Of a stretch of 64,000 nt of DNA, positions 1 through 11,780 are shown piece after piece. The position numbers and the translations under genes are program-made. The notes under the pieces are model-generated. The model searched no databases, was not told where the DNA came from, and worked only from the letters and a program-made list of their open reading frames with translations. The stretch spans positions 1-64,000 of the forward strand of contig JAKCPB010001386.1 in the NCBI GenBank assembly GCA_021442155.1, read 5' to 3'. Source of the stretch: Cymbidium sinense (Eukaryota > Streptophyta > Magnoliopsida > Asparagales > Orchidaceae). The first letter of the stretch is position 1, and each line of letters opens with the position of its first letter.

Positions 1-3000
1 TATAATAAACCAATAAGGGGGTTGAAGGCAAAGTCCACCAAGCAATCAACAACTTTAATAGAGAGTTGCTGAGTAAAATAAACCAAAACCCCAGAGACAT
101 CATGTAGAGTATTAATCCAGTTCAGCCAACAACCAAAGCAGTTAATACCAACAAGCTGGCCAAGAGTCCACCCAGAAGCATAGATAAAGATCCAAATAAT
201 CAAATGGAAAATCACAGGATCGCTGTTATGACCAAGTGGGAAAAATAGAAGCAGAAAACACAGTAGATTGATAACAATAAGTCAAAATCAAAAAAATAGA
301 GAGCAGATAATAATCACAAAGTCCCTTGGACAAAGGGCCCTAAAGTCCAAAAGCCAACAATGGTAGCAAAAGGGTTCAATGGATAATAAAAAGGAAAAAC
401 CTTCCAGATAAAGTAGATCATGGTAGCAGTAAAACCTACAACCACACATTGCTACAACTCAGTTGCGGCAAGAAAAAATCGATAATCGGATCAACAAACA
501 ACCAAGAGAGCATCAAAAGATAACAAGCGTCCATAGTACCACCGGTCGTGAGAGATAGTGCATACACCAACCTGGCGAGATGGGAATAGAGACAACATGA
601 ATAATGTAGATCACAATCGGAGATGAACATGACCCGGATGTAAGCAAACGAGGCATTCCAAAAGCCAACCCCAATAGCAAAGAAGTTAATGCAACATTGG
701 AACCCACCAGAAGAAAAATCAAAAAATGGATTCAAATGAGTATCAACATTAGAATCTAGAAAAAGCAAGACAGCAGGTAACCAAGGCAAAAACCAGCCAA
801 GACAACAACACTTAAGACAACAACATCCAAGACAGGAAGGGACAGCAAGTTGGCCATAAAACTTCTCCATCAGTGAAGACATTGCCATATTTAATAACCA
901 ATTAGATAGAGCATAAAAATAGGTATCTGCGGCAAACGGTAATCACAAAAACCATCGAACATCAATGTCGAAATAACTAGCGAACATAGGACCAAGTCCT
1001 GACCAACAGATGGAGAAAACATAGAGCCATGAAAAGCCAAGAGAAATATCCAAGACAAGGAACAACTAGCTAGAGAACAGAAACCAGCTAGCTTGCCATA
1101 AAGCCTCCCATCTAGGATAAACATTGCAATAGAAATAGGGTTAACTGAAAGAAGATGGAGAAAATAGAGCAGATAAAGTAAACCAAAGCATTAAGTTGAT
1201 ATGCATATAATAAACCATTAAGGGGGATCAAGGCAAAAACCAACAAGCAATCAACAACTACAATAGAGTTCTTGAGCAAAATAAACCAAAACCCAAAACG
1301 ACATGAAGAGTATTAATCCAGTTCAGCCAACAACCAAGGCAGTTAAAACCAACAAGCTGGCCAAGAGTCCACCCAAAAACATATGAAAAGATCCAAATAA
1401 TCAGATGGACAATCACCGGTATTTGCTCACAGTAAACATAACCAAGTGGGAAAGAACAGAAGCAGGAAAAAATAGTAGTAGCCCAATTGATAAAAGCAGG
1501 AATAGTTAGAGAATAAAAAATTAGGGAACATATATTAATCACAAAGTCCACCAGCTGGTCAAAGGGCCCTAAAGACCAAAAGCCAACAATGTTAGCAAAA
1601 GGGTTCAAAGGATAATAAAAAGAAAAAACCTTCCAGATAAAGCAGATCAGGGTAGCAGAAAAACCTACAACCACAGTAAAGGCTAACAGAGAAGCCATTA
1701 AGGGAATCCAAACTTGCAAGGAAATAATAAAATAGAACAGGAAATAACAAAATCTCGCTTGACAGGTTGGGAAAAAAAGGTTGGCACAGACAAACATCAA
1801 GACAATACCAAAATCACCCTACTGAAATAAATAGATAACCCCAGCAACAGCTTGCTAGATATAAAATAGTAACCAGACCATCCAACAACCAAGAAATAAA
1901 AAATAGCAAGTTGGCCATAAAACCAACCATTCAAATTATACTGTGCATAAGTAAATTCCCCGGATAGTTAATGAGATGGCAAGACTATGAACCAGAAATA
2001 AATAACGGGTGAAAACGCATCATCCCAATTATTAGTAGCACAAAAAATATATAAAGGCAGATGATCCAACAGCCTGCAGGACACATAATAGCCTGAGATC
2101 CAACAGCCATAGTTTAAAACAAGATTAGCCTGCAGAACAGTGAATCCAGAAATCCAACAGTCATAGCTTAAAACAACACTACAATGATTGCAACCATAGG
2201 GTAAGCCAATAAAAAGAAGAGGGGCAACAGAGCCACCATAGGGGTTCAAAAGAGTCTCATCAATGAGATCCTCTAAGACAATAAAGAGCAGGTTAGCAGC
2301 AGAAATATCATCCTCAGAGAAATTGTACAGAGTGAAGATTAATAAATAATTCCAAACATAGGATAAGCCATTAAAGAGCAAAGGAGCACAAAGAAAACAG
2401 AAGTAAAGACCCATCGGGAATATTGAAAATCGAAATAATTCCAAATCGCATAGAAAGATTTTTAAGATGTTGCATCTATTATTGTTACAGGATGTGAAGG
2501 TAAGTTATGAAGTATAGGAGAGAAGCTGCAAGACCCCAAAACCTCTTCATGCAAAAAAAATAAAATAAAAGATAACTCCCAAAAATAAAAGGAAATGTCA
2601 ACTCAAAGGCGGGACAAAGAGAATATCGCGACCAGATCTAATAGGGGAGATAAGCAGCATTTCAAAGTCCAGCCACCAATCATTATCAGCTAAAATCCAA
2701 CAACCTAACAGTAAATCTTCAAAATAAATATTGCAACCAGCATAATGAACACTAATATAATGCATAGAAACAACATAGGTAACTAAGATGCTCCAAGCAG
2801 TAATATCTTTGAAAATAGCCAGTTGCAGTAAGTAATAGCAGTAGCTAAACCCATCATGATAAATATCTCCCTCAATGATGTTATAAAACCAATAGTAGTG
2901 ACATGTAGCTCAACAAAATTCCAATGCGGGATATTAGTATGCACATAGCTCAATGACCCTTTGTCGGTGTAAATGCCAAAAGCATCAAGCAAATAATATC

Positions 3001-3090
3001 CATGTGAAACATCCACAAAAGACCCAAAAAAAAAGGAAGAAAACCATAAAGTAAAAGGCATACAGAAAAGGATGAATGACGATGCCAAGG
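1..3090 (-). mobile_element. LINE-A 3' UTR (long, internally repeated)
   Basis: This is the 3' non-coding part of an antisense L1-type LINE whose 3' terminus lies left of the window. On the + strand it is rich in A and C and poor in G, so the element strand is rich in T and G. Frames of 100-180 codons on the minus strand (for example 1258-1800, 1968-2444) encode only W/F/L/C-rich chains with no domain and follow from this composition. It directly abuts the stop of the RNase H domain near 3095. An internal direct duplication is visible: about 1-430 resembles 1204-1700, sharing for example the stretch around 100-140 and 1301-1341. The phrase 'gccataaa' preceded by 'agcttg/agttg' recurs near 850, 1095 and 1912, so smaller subrepeats are also present. 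Similar A/C-rich tracts precede the other three LINEs here. Confidence 0.6.
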
Positions 3091-3094
3091 TAGA

Positions 3095-6000
3095 TTAAGT
3101 TCTGAGATAAGGAAACCCAGAGTTGTCCAAGTTAACTAGCCCATGCAAGTGTTTGGGTAAGGTGAGTTGATTAAAGAAGATGATACCATCGGATCTAGCA
3201 CCCAGATTGGCAAGGTAGTCAGCACAGGCATTTCCTTCATGCCAAACATGAGTGATGTTAAAATTCAATTGGGAAAGAAGAGCTCTAGTTTGTTTGAGGA
3301 GGTAGTACAATTCAGTGCTGCTCATCTTAGTGGAGGTCAAAAGATCAATCAGCAGAAAAGCATCCACCTCAATCCAAATATTGAGCCAGCCATTTTGGAG
3401 GCAAATCTCAAGAGCTTTGAAGAATAAGCTCGGAAAATGGGAATGTCAGGGAAGTAAGGGGTAAGCAAAGCACATAGAACTATAGAGTTCTAAAATGCCA
3501 CCAGAGCCATTATGAGAGAGAGCCATCGGTATTGATTTTAATAATATGGTCAAGAGGTTTTCCAATAGACAATCTTGTCATTTCTGATAGTAAGGTTCAT
3601 CGGAGTTAATGCAGTTTATTGGCGACAAATTTGACTTTGAATTATCGTAATGAATGAGATTGGCTTTAAACAAGTCACAATTTTGTTTTAGTTCTAGCAA
3701 TAATCCTCACGTGGTTCATAGGGATCCCACGATGTTTTGCATCATTACGGTCCATCCATATGAACGGAAAGATAAATGATAACTTTAATGTGACCTTTAA
3801 TAGTATTATCAAAATAGATTTCAAGAAGTTGATATAAAGTAAGAGAGCCATTGAAATTGGTGTTAAAAGATCATCATACCAAATCCAAAGTTTAGAAGCA
3901 ATGACCCCATTAACAAAAAACATGATTAACATTCTCAATATGGAAACAACATTGACATTTAGAGGGTAACTTTGCCCCACAACAAGGAATCAACAGGATA
4001 AAATTTTTAGAATATGAAGTAAGAACAAAGTAGGGATATTGTTATTCCAAAGTTTGGAGAATACATAGGAGGAATCATGAGTATCTTTAATGTGGAGCCA
4101 CACATTTTTGAGGTTGAAGTCACCATTATGAGAGAGCTTAAAGAGAATCTAATCTTGATTGTGAGGAGTGATAGGAAGAGTAGTAACCATATTCAAGAAA
4201 GTAAAAGGGATAAAATCAACAAGCTTACTATTGTTCCACTTATTGTTATGCGAAGAGTTTACTCTAATAGCGTGGAATGGGTGGAGAGTAAGTCATCAAT
4301 GGATCCACATCCACTCAGTTATCTTGCCAAAAGAAAGAGTCCGAGTTAATGCCCCAAAAAATTAAGGATTGCATCCCATTTGTGAGAAAGTCTTTTCCAC
4401 AGTCACCGGCTTAAAGGGACAAATGAGGGTGCTTACATATTTAGTCATGAAATTAGCCCAAAGACTATGATTACTCTAAAATTCCACCGAGTTTATAGGA
4501 AAAGGCATTGATAGCTTCTTTTATGGATTTACAACCAAGACCACCTTAGTCAAAGTGCCACAACTCTTTAAACCAAGAGGTCATGCATTTTAGAAGAGGT
4601 GTTGGATTTGAAGATGCTCAATTATTGATGCTAGAAATGGTGGCACAATGGTTTGGATGAGATATAAAGGCATGGAATTAAGAGTGCTCTTAATCAAGGT
4701 TAACTACCACCAAAAGATAAATAAATGAAATTCCCAAAAATTTTATTAGAAATTTTTGAATAAGGTCATCAAAAGATGAGATCTTTTCGGCCTTTAAAAG
4801 TGTTGCCGAGATAATTAATGGGAAGTTGACTTTGCTTAAAATTAGTAATTGGAGATTTGATTTAGTCTATTGATGGGAATCTTAGGAGGGAATAAAATAT
4901 TTTTTTTCATTAAGGAAGAGACCACTAACTTTGCCAAAATCATTTAAGAGATTCTTAATAGTTTTAACATGTTGAAGAGAGGCATTGCGAAGATTATAAA
5001 ATCATCACAAAGCTAAGATGAAAATAGGGAAACCACCATGAGTTTAAAAACCATGTTAGGTTTTTTAATGAAAAGATCATTGAGGCTCCTTGAAAGATAT
5101 TCAAGCAATGATAAAGAGAAGGAGAGAGGGTCACCTTCTGCAAAATGGCTCAGTAGAAACCAAGGGACTTCACCATTTAAGATAGAAAACCATTAGTGAT
5201 ACAACTTTTATAAGCGGATAAAATTATCGAGAAACCAAACAAATGTAAGATTTGAAAGAGGAAATCCACGAGAGGTTGTCAAAGGCTTTAGAGATGTCGG
5301 TTTGAAAAGCATATTACCTCCTCGGAAGAAATCAATGTCATGAACCAGCTCTTGGCGAGAAGAATATTATCGATATGGCTCTTTTTTTACAAACCAGTTT
5401 GGTTGGGAGATGATTTTATGGGCGGGGCTAATCCTATTATTAATTTAGCAATGAGTTTTGGAAAAGGTACAAAGACTAATAGGTCAAAATCAAGATTTTA
5501 GTGATGGTTTTGGGAATAAGGATAATAATTGAAAATATGAATAGATAAAAATCAAAAAATCAATACAAGATTAACAAGATCAGATTTAATAAAAGGCCAA
5601 TAATCTGAAAGAAATGAGTCGTAAAACCATCGGGCAGCAAGAATGTGTTCATGCTATTGAGAGTACTAATCTCCCACTTTTGAGGGGCATAGTGAGCAAA
5701 TGGTTATCCTCATTGCTAATCAAATAAGGGATAAGGTGGGTGTTGGAGGGCGTATAACGAAGGATTAGAATTTAATAAATTTTGAAAGTGATGTATGATT
5801 CCTTAATTTCATTGCTATCATTATTCATCATTAGAGTTCTTAATTTTCTTAATGAGTTTAAAGCTTTCCATTTATTGCAAATAGCATGGAAATACCTAGT
5901 GTTTACATTGCCATCGACAATATGTTTGCTAGACTTTTTGATGCCAATAGGTTTCCTCCATATTTTGATAATTAATCAACTATCTTTGGCAATGCTCAAC

Positions 6001-6950
6001 TCATCAATCTTGGGATCGTTAAGGCTTCAAGAGAACAAACCACTTGTTCCATAGCTTTAAGATTGGTAAAAGATTTTTAAAATATGCTTGTTCCACCAAT
6101 TGAGATTTTGTTTAAGCCTCTTGAGCTTAAGCCAAAGCGAATCATGCCTTTAACAATTATAGGTGAAGCAGGGATCCAATTAGTGAAAACAACATTAGTG
6201 AAATCACCATGTTGGGTCCACATATTTTGGAATCTAAAAGGTGAGGAGTAGAAGGGTTAAGAGGGGAGTTTTGATAGAGATCAAAGAGGAGCATGATCGA
6301 AAAGTTACTCAAATGTTGCAGAGAATAGCCATTGATTGATCCAAAGAGAATTAAAGAGGGTCTGTCAAGATCAAAGTCTAGAGTTATGCCACGTGTAATC
6401 AGACCCTAAAAAACCAATGTCAATTAGATTGCAATCAAGGATCATATTAGAGAAGTCTTCCATGGAATGGAGGTTAGGAGAACATCCTCCCCTCCTTTCT
6501 GAAGAAGCAATGATAGTGTTGAAATCACCCCAACCAAGAAGGTTAGCGAGGCGAAGGTTCTTAAGTGATTCAAGTATGTTCCTACTCTATTACAAGAAGC
6601 ATAGATAAAGGAACCAAAGGCCACTCACCTAAAGAGATTTTGACATTACCAATTGTCAAGATCATCAATGATGGAAATGGTGATGGAATTATTCCAAAAC
6701 ATCATATTTTATTATTAAGGTTGAAGAGGAAATTTTGAAAACCAATTGATCTAGCAACATGGGAAATCTTGGAAGAGTTAATGAAAGGCTCAATAATAAC
6801 AAGTAATTTGATGTTATGAGTGAGCGAGGCTCCCCATGACGGAAGAGTCCCTAGATATTCCAAATAAGAAAATTGATCATAATCAGAAAAAGGAAAAAAA
6901 GGAAAATGAAGAGGAGGACATAGTTATTTGTGAGGTGTTAGGGAAGAATG
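3095..6950 (-). pseudogene. LINE-A ORF2 remnant (endonuclease, reverse transcriptase, RNase H)
   Basis: This is a decayed ORF2 of a plant L1-type non-LTR retrotransposon, read from high to low coordinates. The endonuclease part lies at about 6950-6370. It shows an N-terminal 'IKLLVIIEP' stretch and the conserved 'GDFNTII' with a downstream 'GSDYTW' motif near 6400-6520. The reverse transcriptase region (about 6000-4400) is broken by many stops and shifts; a degenerate D-D box is visible near 5000. The linker 'MDRNDAKHRGIPM' lies near 3700-3760. The RNase H C-terminus at 3367-3095 contains 'EGNACADYLANLG', with the final catalytic Asp, and ends at a natural stop after 'FPYLR'. In active relatives this protein nicks the target and copies its RNA by target-primed reverse transcription. 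Frameshifts and stops make this copy inactive. Confidence 0.8.
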
Positions 6951-8340
6951 TGTGGTTCTAGTGAAGTTATTATTAGTCATTTTGGCTTTATAAGATTTTT
7001 TTAATAATTTTTGGAAGGGTCTATTACTCCAAAGTATCTCTTCATCAAAGGATTGGTTTTTTGGTATCAAAATAATAGCAATATCAATATTTTATAGTGG
7101 TGATTTCTCCTTCTTGATGTCGAGTAAGAATGAAATGGAATAAGAGTATCACTCAGAGAAGTAGAAGGAGAGGTTCTTGCACCATTTAAAGTACAAATAT
7201 CATTCTCATTGACCATGATGCATAATCGATTTTGATACACCAAAGGATCATTATTTTGATCCAATATAAGATCCCCATTCAAATTGTCATTAAGATTCAA
7301 GTGAAGCAAAGGATTGTCATGAGAGGCCAAATTATTACAAGTGGGGTAGTGCTAGGTAAATCATTATTGGTTTCTTCACACACCTCGTAGTAGTATTTTT
7401 TGCCAAGCTTCGAGTGTATTTCATTTGGACACATCGATTGGGTAATAAAGGGGTGTAGTGGGATGAGTTCCATTATGAGAGCTTTAGGCACATAAACTAA
7501 CTTATTGGTTTTCCAGTTCCAAGAGAGGTATAGGATCCTGGTATGTTCTTTTAAGGTTAGGGATGTAATACAAAGCATTCAGAATGGTCATGGCCATGGA
7601 TCTTACAATGAGATGGGAAATTCCACTTTCGATTATATCAAATTTTTTGAACCAATCCAAACTTCTTTGGGGTATTTTTTGTAATGTCAATCTCAACCAA
7701 GATATACAGCAGAGATGGCAGATCTGATCAATTTGAAGGGTACCAAATAGAGCCCCAAGCATAAACAAAACTTGGTGAGTAACATAGTGAATTCTCATGT
7801 TGGGAAAGCAAGCCATAAAAGAAACAATAGGGATTCCTCTTTGACATCAAAAGGGGTGACCATTTCAAGAGCATTTGACAATTATACACAAAATAGGCGC
7901 GACAAGACAGAATAATCTAAATCATTGGATAAGGATATGGCGAGGATCAATTAATAGTGAAGACTCAAAGCTTTAAGCTATGGAAGAAAGAGGATATTAT
8001 CTAGAGTAGGGTAGAAAATTTACCAAAGCTAACTCAAAAGGCTTAGATAACTCCACATCACTGAGCACATGGCGGAATTCCATGGAATCATGGAAACTAA
8101 TTAATGGCATTAGAGGGGATCTTACAGAAAAGCATCCTTAAAGGACTTGAGCGCATTTTGGATGGATTTAATCGAGAATACCTTTAGGATCGAGGAGCAA
8201 AGTCATCAGGAGGGTGGTTGCAGAAGCGAGTCTCGCCATTGAATGATCGATTGGGAGTCAAATTAGCACGGCGTGCAATAAGCAAAAATTAAGAAATGAT
8301 AGAGAATGGTAACTCAGGAAAGAAGCAGTGAACAAAATGA
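6951..8340 (-). pseudogene. LINE-A ORF1 (DUF4283/zinc-knuckle, nucleic-acid-binding) and 5' end
   Basis: This is the remnant of the first ORF of the same LINE. A start is likely near 8243, where a minus-strand ATG begins 'MARLAS', matching the position of the 'MASASL' start in LINE-B at about 39387. Pieces follow in several frames. The segment 7816-7502 contains 'ALFGTLQIDQI' and 'QKIPQRSLDWFKKFD', the equivalent of 'VEIDITKKYPKEIWLGSKKYG' in LINE-B just ahead of the zinc knuckle. The family protein (DUF4283 followed by a CCHC knuckle) binds element RNA. A serine-rich tail is seen at 7330-7067. Stops in the 8240-7820 portion show that it is a pseudogene. The 5' end meets the telomere-like array at about 8340. 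Confidence 0.65.
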
Positions 8341-11300
8341 AAATCCAGAGTAGTTGTTTTGGGTTTTATTTTTAGGTTTAGTTTGTTTAGGTTTAGGTTT
8401 AGGGTGGGGTTTAGGTTTTAGGTTTAGGGTTTAGGTTTAGGGTTTTAGTTTATAGTTTATTTAGGTTTAGGGTTTTAGTTTAGGTTAGTTTAGGGTTTAA
8501 GTTTATGGTTAGTTTTATTTTTTTTATTTTTTTTATTTTTTAAATTAGGTAAACTTAGGTTTAGGTTTATTTAGTTTATTTTTTATTATTTTATATTTTA
8601 TTTTATTTTATTTAGGTTTATTTTTATTTTTTTTTTAGTTTAGTTTATTAATTTTTTATTTATTTTTGTTTAGGTTTTTATTTATTTAGTTTTTTATTTT
8701 TTAGTTTAGGTTTTTATTTATATTTTATTTTTACATTTTATTTAGGTTTAGGTTTATTTATTTTATTAGTTTAGGTTTTTTTATTTATTTTTTTAGGTTT
8801 AGGTTTTATTTATATTTTAGGTTTAGGTTTTAGGTTTTGATTTAGGTTTATTTTAGGTTTATTTTTCTTGTTTAGGTTTAGGTTTATTTTATTTTATTTT
8901 ATTTTATTTAGGTTTAGATTAGGTTTAGGTTTACTTTATTTTTTGGTTTAGGTTTTGTATATTTAGTTTAGTTTATTTTAGTTGGTTTAGGCTTATTTTA
9001 TTTTATTATTTTATTTTAGGTTTATTTTATTTTTTAGTTTTAGAGGTTTTATTTATTTTATTTTTAGGTTTATTTTTAGTTTATTTTATTTATTTTAGTT
9101 TTATTTTATTTTATTTATTTTATTTTATTTTATTTAGTTTAATTTTTTAGTTTATTTTATTTCTTTTTATTTCATTAAGTTTTATTTTATTTTAACCATT
9201 TTTAGTTTAGTAGATTTTATTTATTTTTTTGGTTTTATTTTTTTTTTTTTAGGATTTATCCTCGATTTAGGTTTTTTATTTTCTTTATAATCACCACTTT
9301 TTTTAGATTTATATTTATTTAGGTAGGTTATTTTGTTAGTTTTAGTTTAGTTTTTTTTTAGGTTTAGGTTTTTATTTTTTAATTTATTTAGTTTTTTAGG
9401 TTTAGGTTTTATTTTTTTATTAGGGTTTAGTTTAGGGTTTAGGTTTAAGTTTTTTTAGGTTTAGTTTTTAGTTTAGTTAGTTGGGTTTAGGTAGGTTTTT
9501 TTAGGTTTTTTTAGTTTAGGGTTAGGGTTTAGTTTTAGGTTTAGTTTAGGGTTATTAGGGTTTAGGGTTTAGGGTTAGTTTAGGGTTAGGTTTAGGTTTT
9601 TTTTTATTTAGGGTTTAGGGTTTAGTTTTAGGGTTTAGGGTTTAGGTTTTGGGTTTTGGGTTTGGGTTTAGGTTTAGGGTTTAGGGTTTTTTTTAAATTT
9701 AGTAAAGTAGGTTTATTTAGTTTATTTAGTTTAATTTTATTTATTTTTATTTTATTTAGGTTTATTTTATTTTATTTATTTATTTTATATTTATTTAGGT
9801 TTATTTATTTTAATTTAGGTTTTTTATAGTTTATTTTTTAGGTTTAGGTTTAGGTTTATATTTTTTTTTTTTTTAGTTTTTATTTTATTTTATTTATTAG
9901 GTTTTGGTTTTTTTATTTTAGGTTTAAGTTTGGGTTTTATCATTATTTAGTTTAGGTTTTAGGTTTTATTTTAGGTTTATTTTTTAGTTTATTTTTTTTG
10001 TTTAGATTTAGGTTTATTTTTTAGTTTATTTTATTTTATTTAGTTTAGGGTTTAGTTTAGTTTATTTTAAGTTTAGTTTATTTTAAGTTTGGGTTTAGGT
10101 GCTATTTATTTTAGTTTAGTTTATTTTAGTTTAGGTTTAGCTTTAGTTTATTTTAAGTTTAGGTTTAGGTGCTTTTTATTTTAGTTTAAGTTTAAGTTTA
10201 TTTTATTTTTTTTATTTTAGGTTTAGGTTTTTTTTCATTTAGGGTATAGGTTTTATTTTTTATTTATTTTTAGGTTTATTTCTTGGGTTTAGATATTTAT
10301 TTAGTTTTTATTTTATTTTATTTTAGTTAACTTTTATATTTTATTTTATTTTACTTTTAGTTTAGGTTTAGGTTTTAGTTTTTTTTATTTATTTTATTTT
10401 TTTTATTAGGTTTATATTTTTTTATTTATTTTTTTGATTTTTATTTAGTTTAGTTTAATTTTTTTAGGTTTTAGGTTTTGGGTTTAGGGTTTAGGGTTTA
10501 GGGTATAGGGTTGTATGTTTTATGGTTTATGGTTTAGTGTTTAGGGTTGCAAGTTTTAGGTTTAGGGTTTAGGGTTTAGGGTTTAGGGTTTATGGTTTTA
10601 AGGTTTAGGGTTTAGGGTTTAGAGTTTTAAGGTTTAGGATTTAGGGTTTAGGGTTCATAGTTTAACATTTAGGGTATAGGGTTAGGGTTTTTTTATATTT
10701 TTTTTAAATTAAGTAAACTTGTAGGTTTATGTTTATTTATTTTATTTTTTATTTATTTTAGTTTATTTTATTTTTTATTTTTATTTAGGTTTATTTTTAT
10801 TTTTATTTTTATTTAGTTTAGTTTATTTATTTTAGGTTCACTTATTTTATTTAAATTTTTTGTTTTAGTCTATTTTTTAGGTTTAGGTTTAGGTTTTAGT
10901 TTAGTTTTATTTTAATTTTATTTTTTTAAGTTTAGGTTTTATTTTCTATTTTTAGGTTTTGGTTTAGGTTTGTATTTTATTTTTTTAGGCTTAGGTTTTC
11001 GAATTTTATTTTAGGTTTATTTTTAGATTATATTTTTTTTAGTTTAGTTTTATGTTTATTTTTATTTTATTTAGGGTATAGGTTTAGGTTTAGGTTTAGG
11101 TTTAGCTTTTATCTATTTTAGTTTAGTTTATTTTAGTTTAGGTCTAGGTTTATTTTATTTTTATTATAGGGTTAGGCTTGTTTTTTTGTTTAGGGTTTAG
11201 TTTTATTTTTTATTTATTTTAGGTTTTATATTTAAGTGTATTTTTTAGTATTAAGTTTTTATTTAGTTTTTAATTTATTTTATTTTTATTTTAGATATAT

Positions 11301-11623
11301 TTTTTTATTTAAATTTTTTAATTTTTCACTTTAGGTTTATTCTTTTAGTTTAGTTTTTTATTTATTTTATTTTTTAGGTTTATGTTTAGGTTTAGCTTTT
11401 AGTTTAGGTTTTATTTATTTTATTTTTTTTATTTATTTTGGTTTATGTTTTTATTTATTTTATTTTTTATTTTTTAGTTTAGGATTAGGTTTTAGCTTTT
11501 TTAGCATTTTAGGTTAGTTAGGGGTTAGGTTTAGGGTTTTTTGGGATTAGTTTTTTTTTGGGTTTAGGGTTTAGGGTTTAGGTTTAGGTATTGTTTTAGT
11601 TTTAGTTTAGGGTTTTGGTTTTA
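8341..11623 (+). repeat. Degenerate telomere-like (TTTAGGG)n array
   Basis: This stretch is made almost entirely of T, A and G on the + strand. TTTAGGG and TTTAGG units (dense at 8390-8480, 9420-9690 and 10480-10690) alternate with longer TTTATTTTATTT tracts. TTTAGGG is the standard plant telomere heptamer. Units are imperfect, with constant phase slips. The G-rich strand is the + strand throughout, so if the array is terminal or derived from a terminus, the chromosome end lies to the right. No gene is visible. Confidence 0.9.
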
Positions 11624-11780
11624 TTTTTTTAACAGAATAAATTCAAATTAACATTTCTTCATTTAGATTTCATCAGTGAGAAGTTTATAGTTATTATTAG
11701 TGATATTATTTTTGATCTTTATGGTTTTCGTTTATTTATTTTTATTTTTCAAGATTTACCACTATATTTAGTTTTGGTTA
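11624..11780 (-). pseudogene. Glycine-rich RNA-binding protein 3'-UTR scrap with poly(A) tail
   Basis: A run of 7 T at 11624-11630 is followed by about 60 bases that match the 3' ends of the three larger pseudogenes at 31140, 33851 and 52903 (shared 'aataaattca' and 'caacatttcttc'-like words). After about 11700 the match fades into T-rich array. I read it as the polyadenylated 3' end of a retrocopy in the same antisense orientation. Only non-coding sequence remains. Confidence 0.55.

Noticed and set aside
436..2444. Minus-strand frames of 100-180 codons rich in Trp, Phe, Leu and Cys, looking like membrane proteins.
   Set aside because: They lie in the A/C-rich LINE 3' UTR, overlap in several frames, carry no family motif and recur as broken versions in the other copies.
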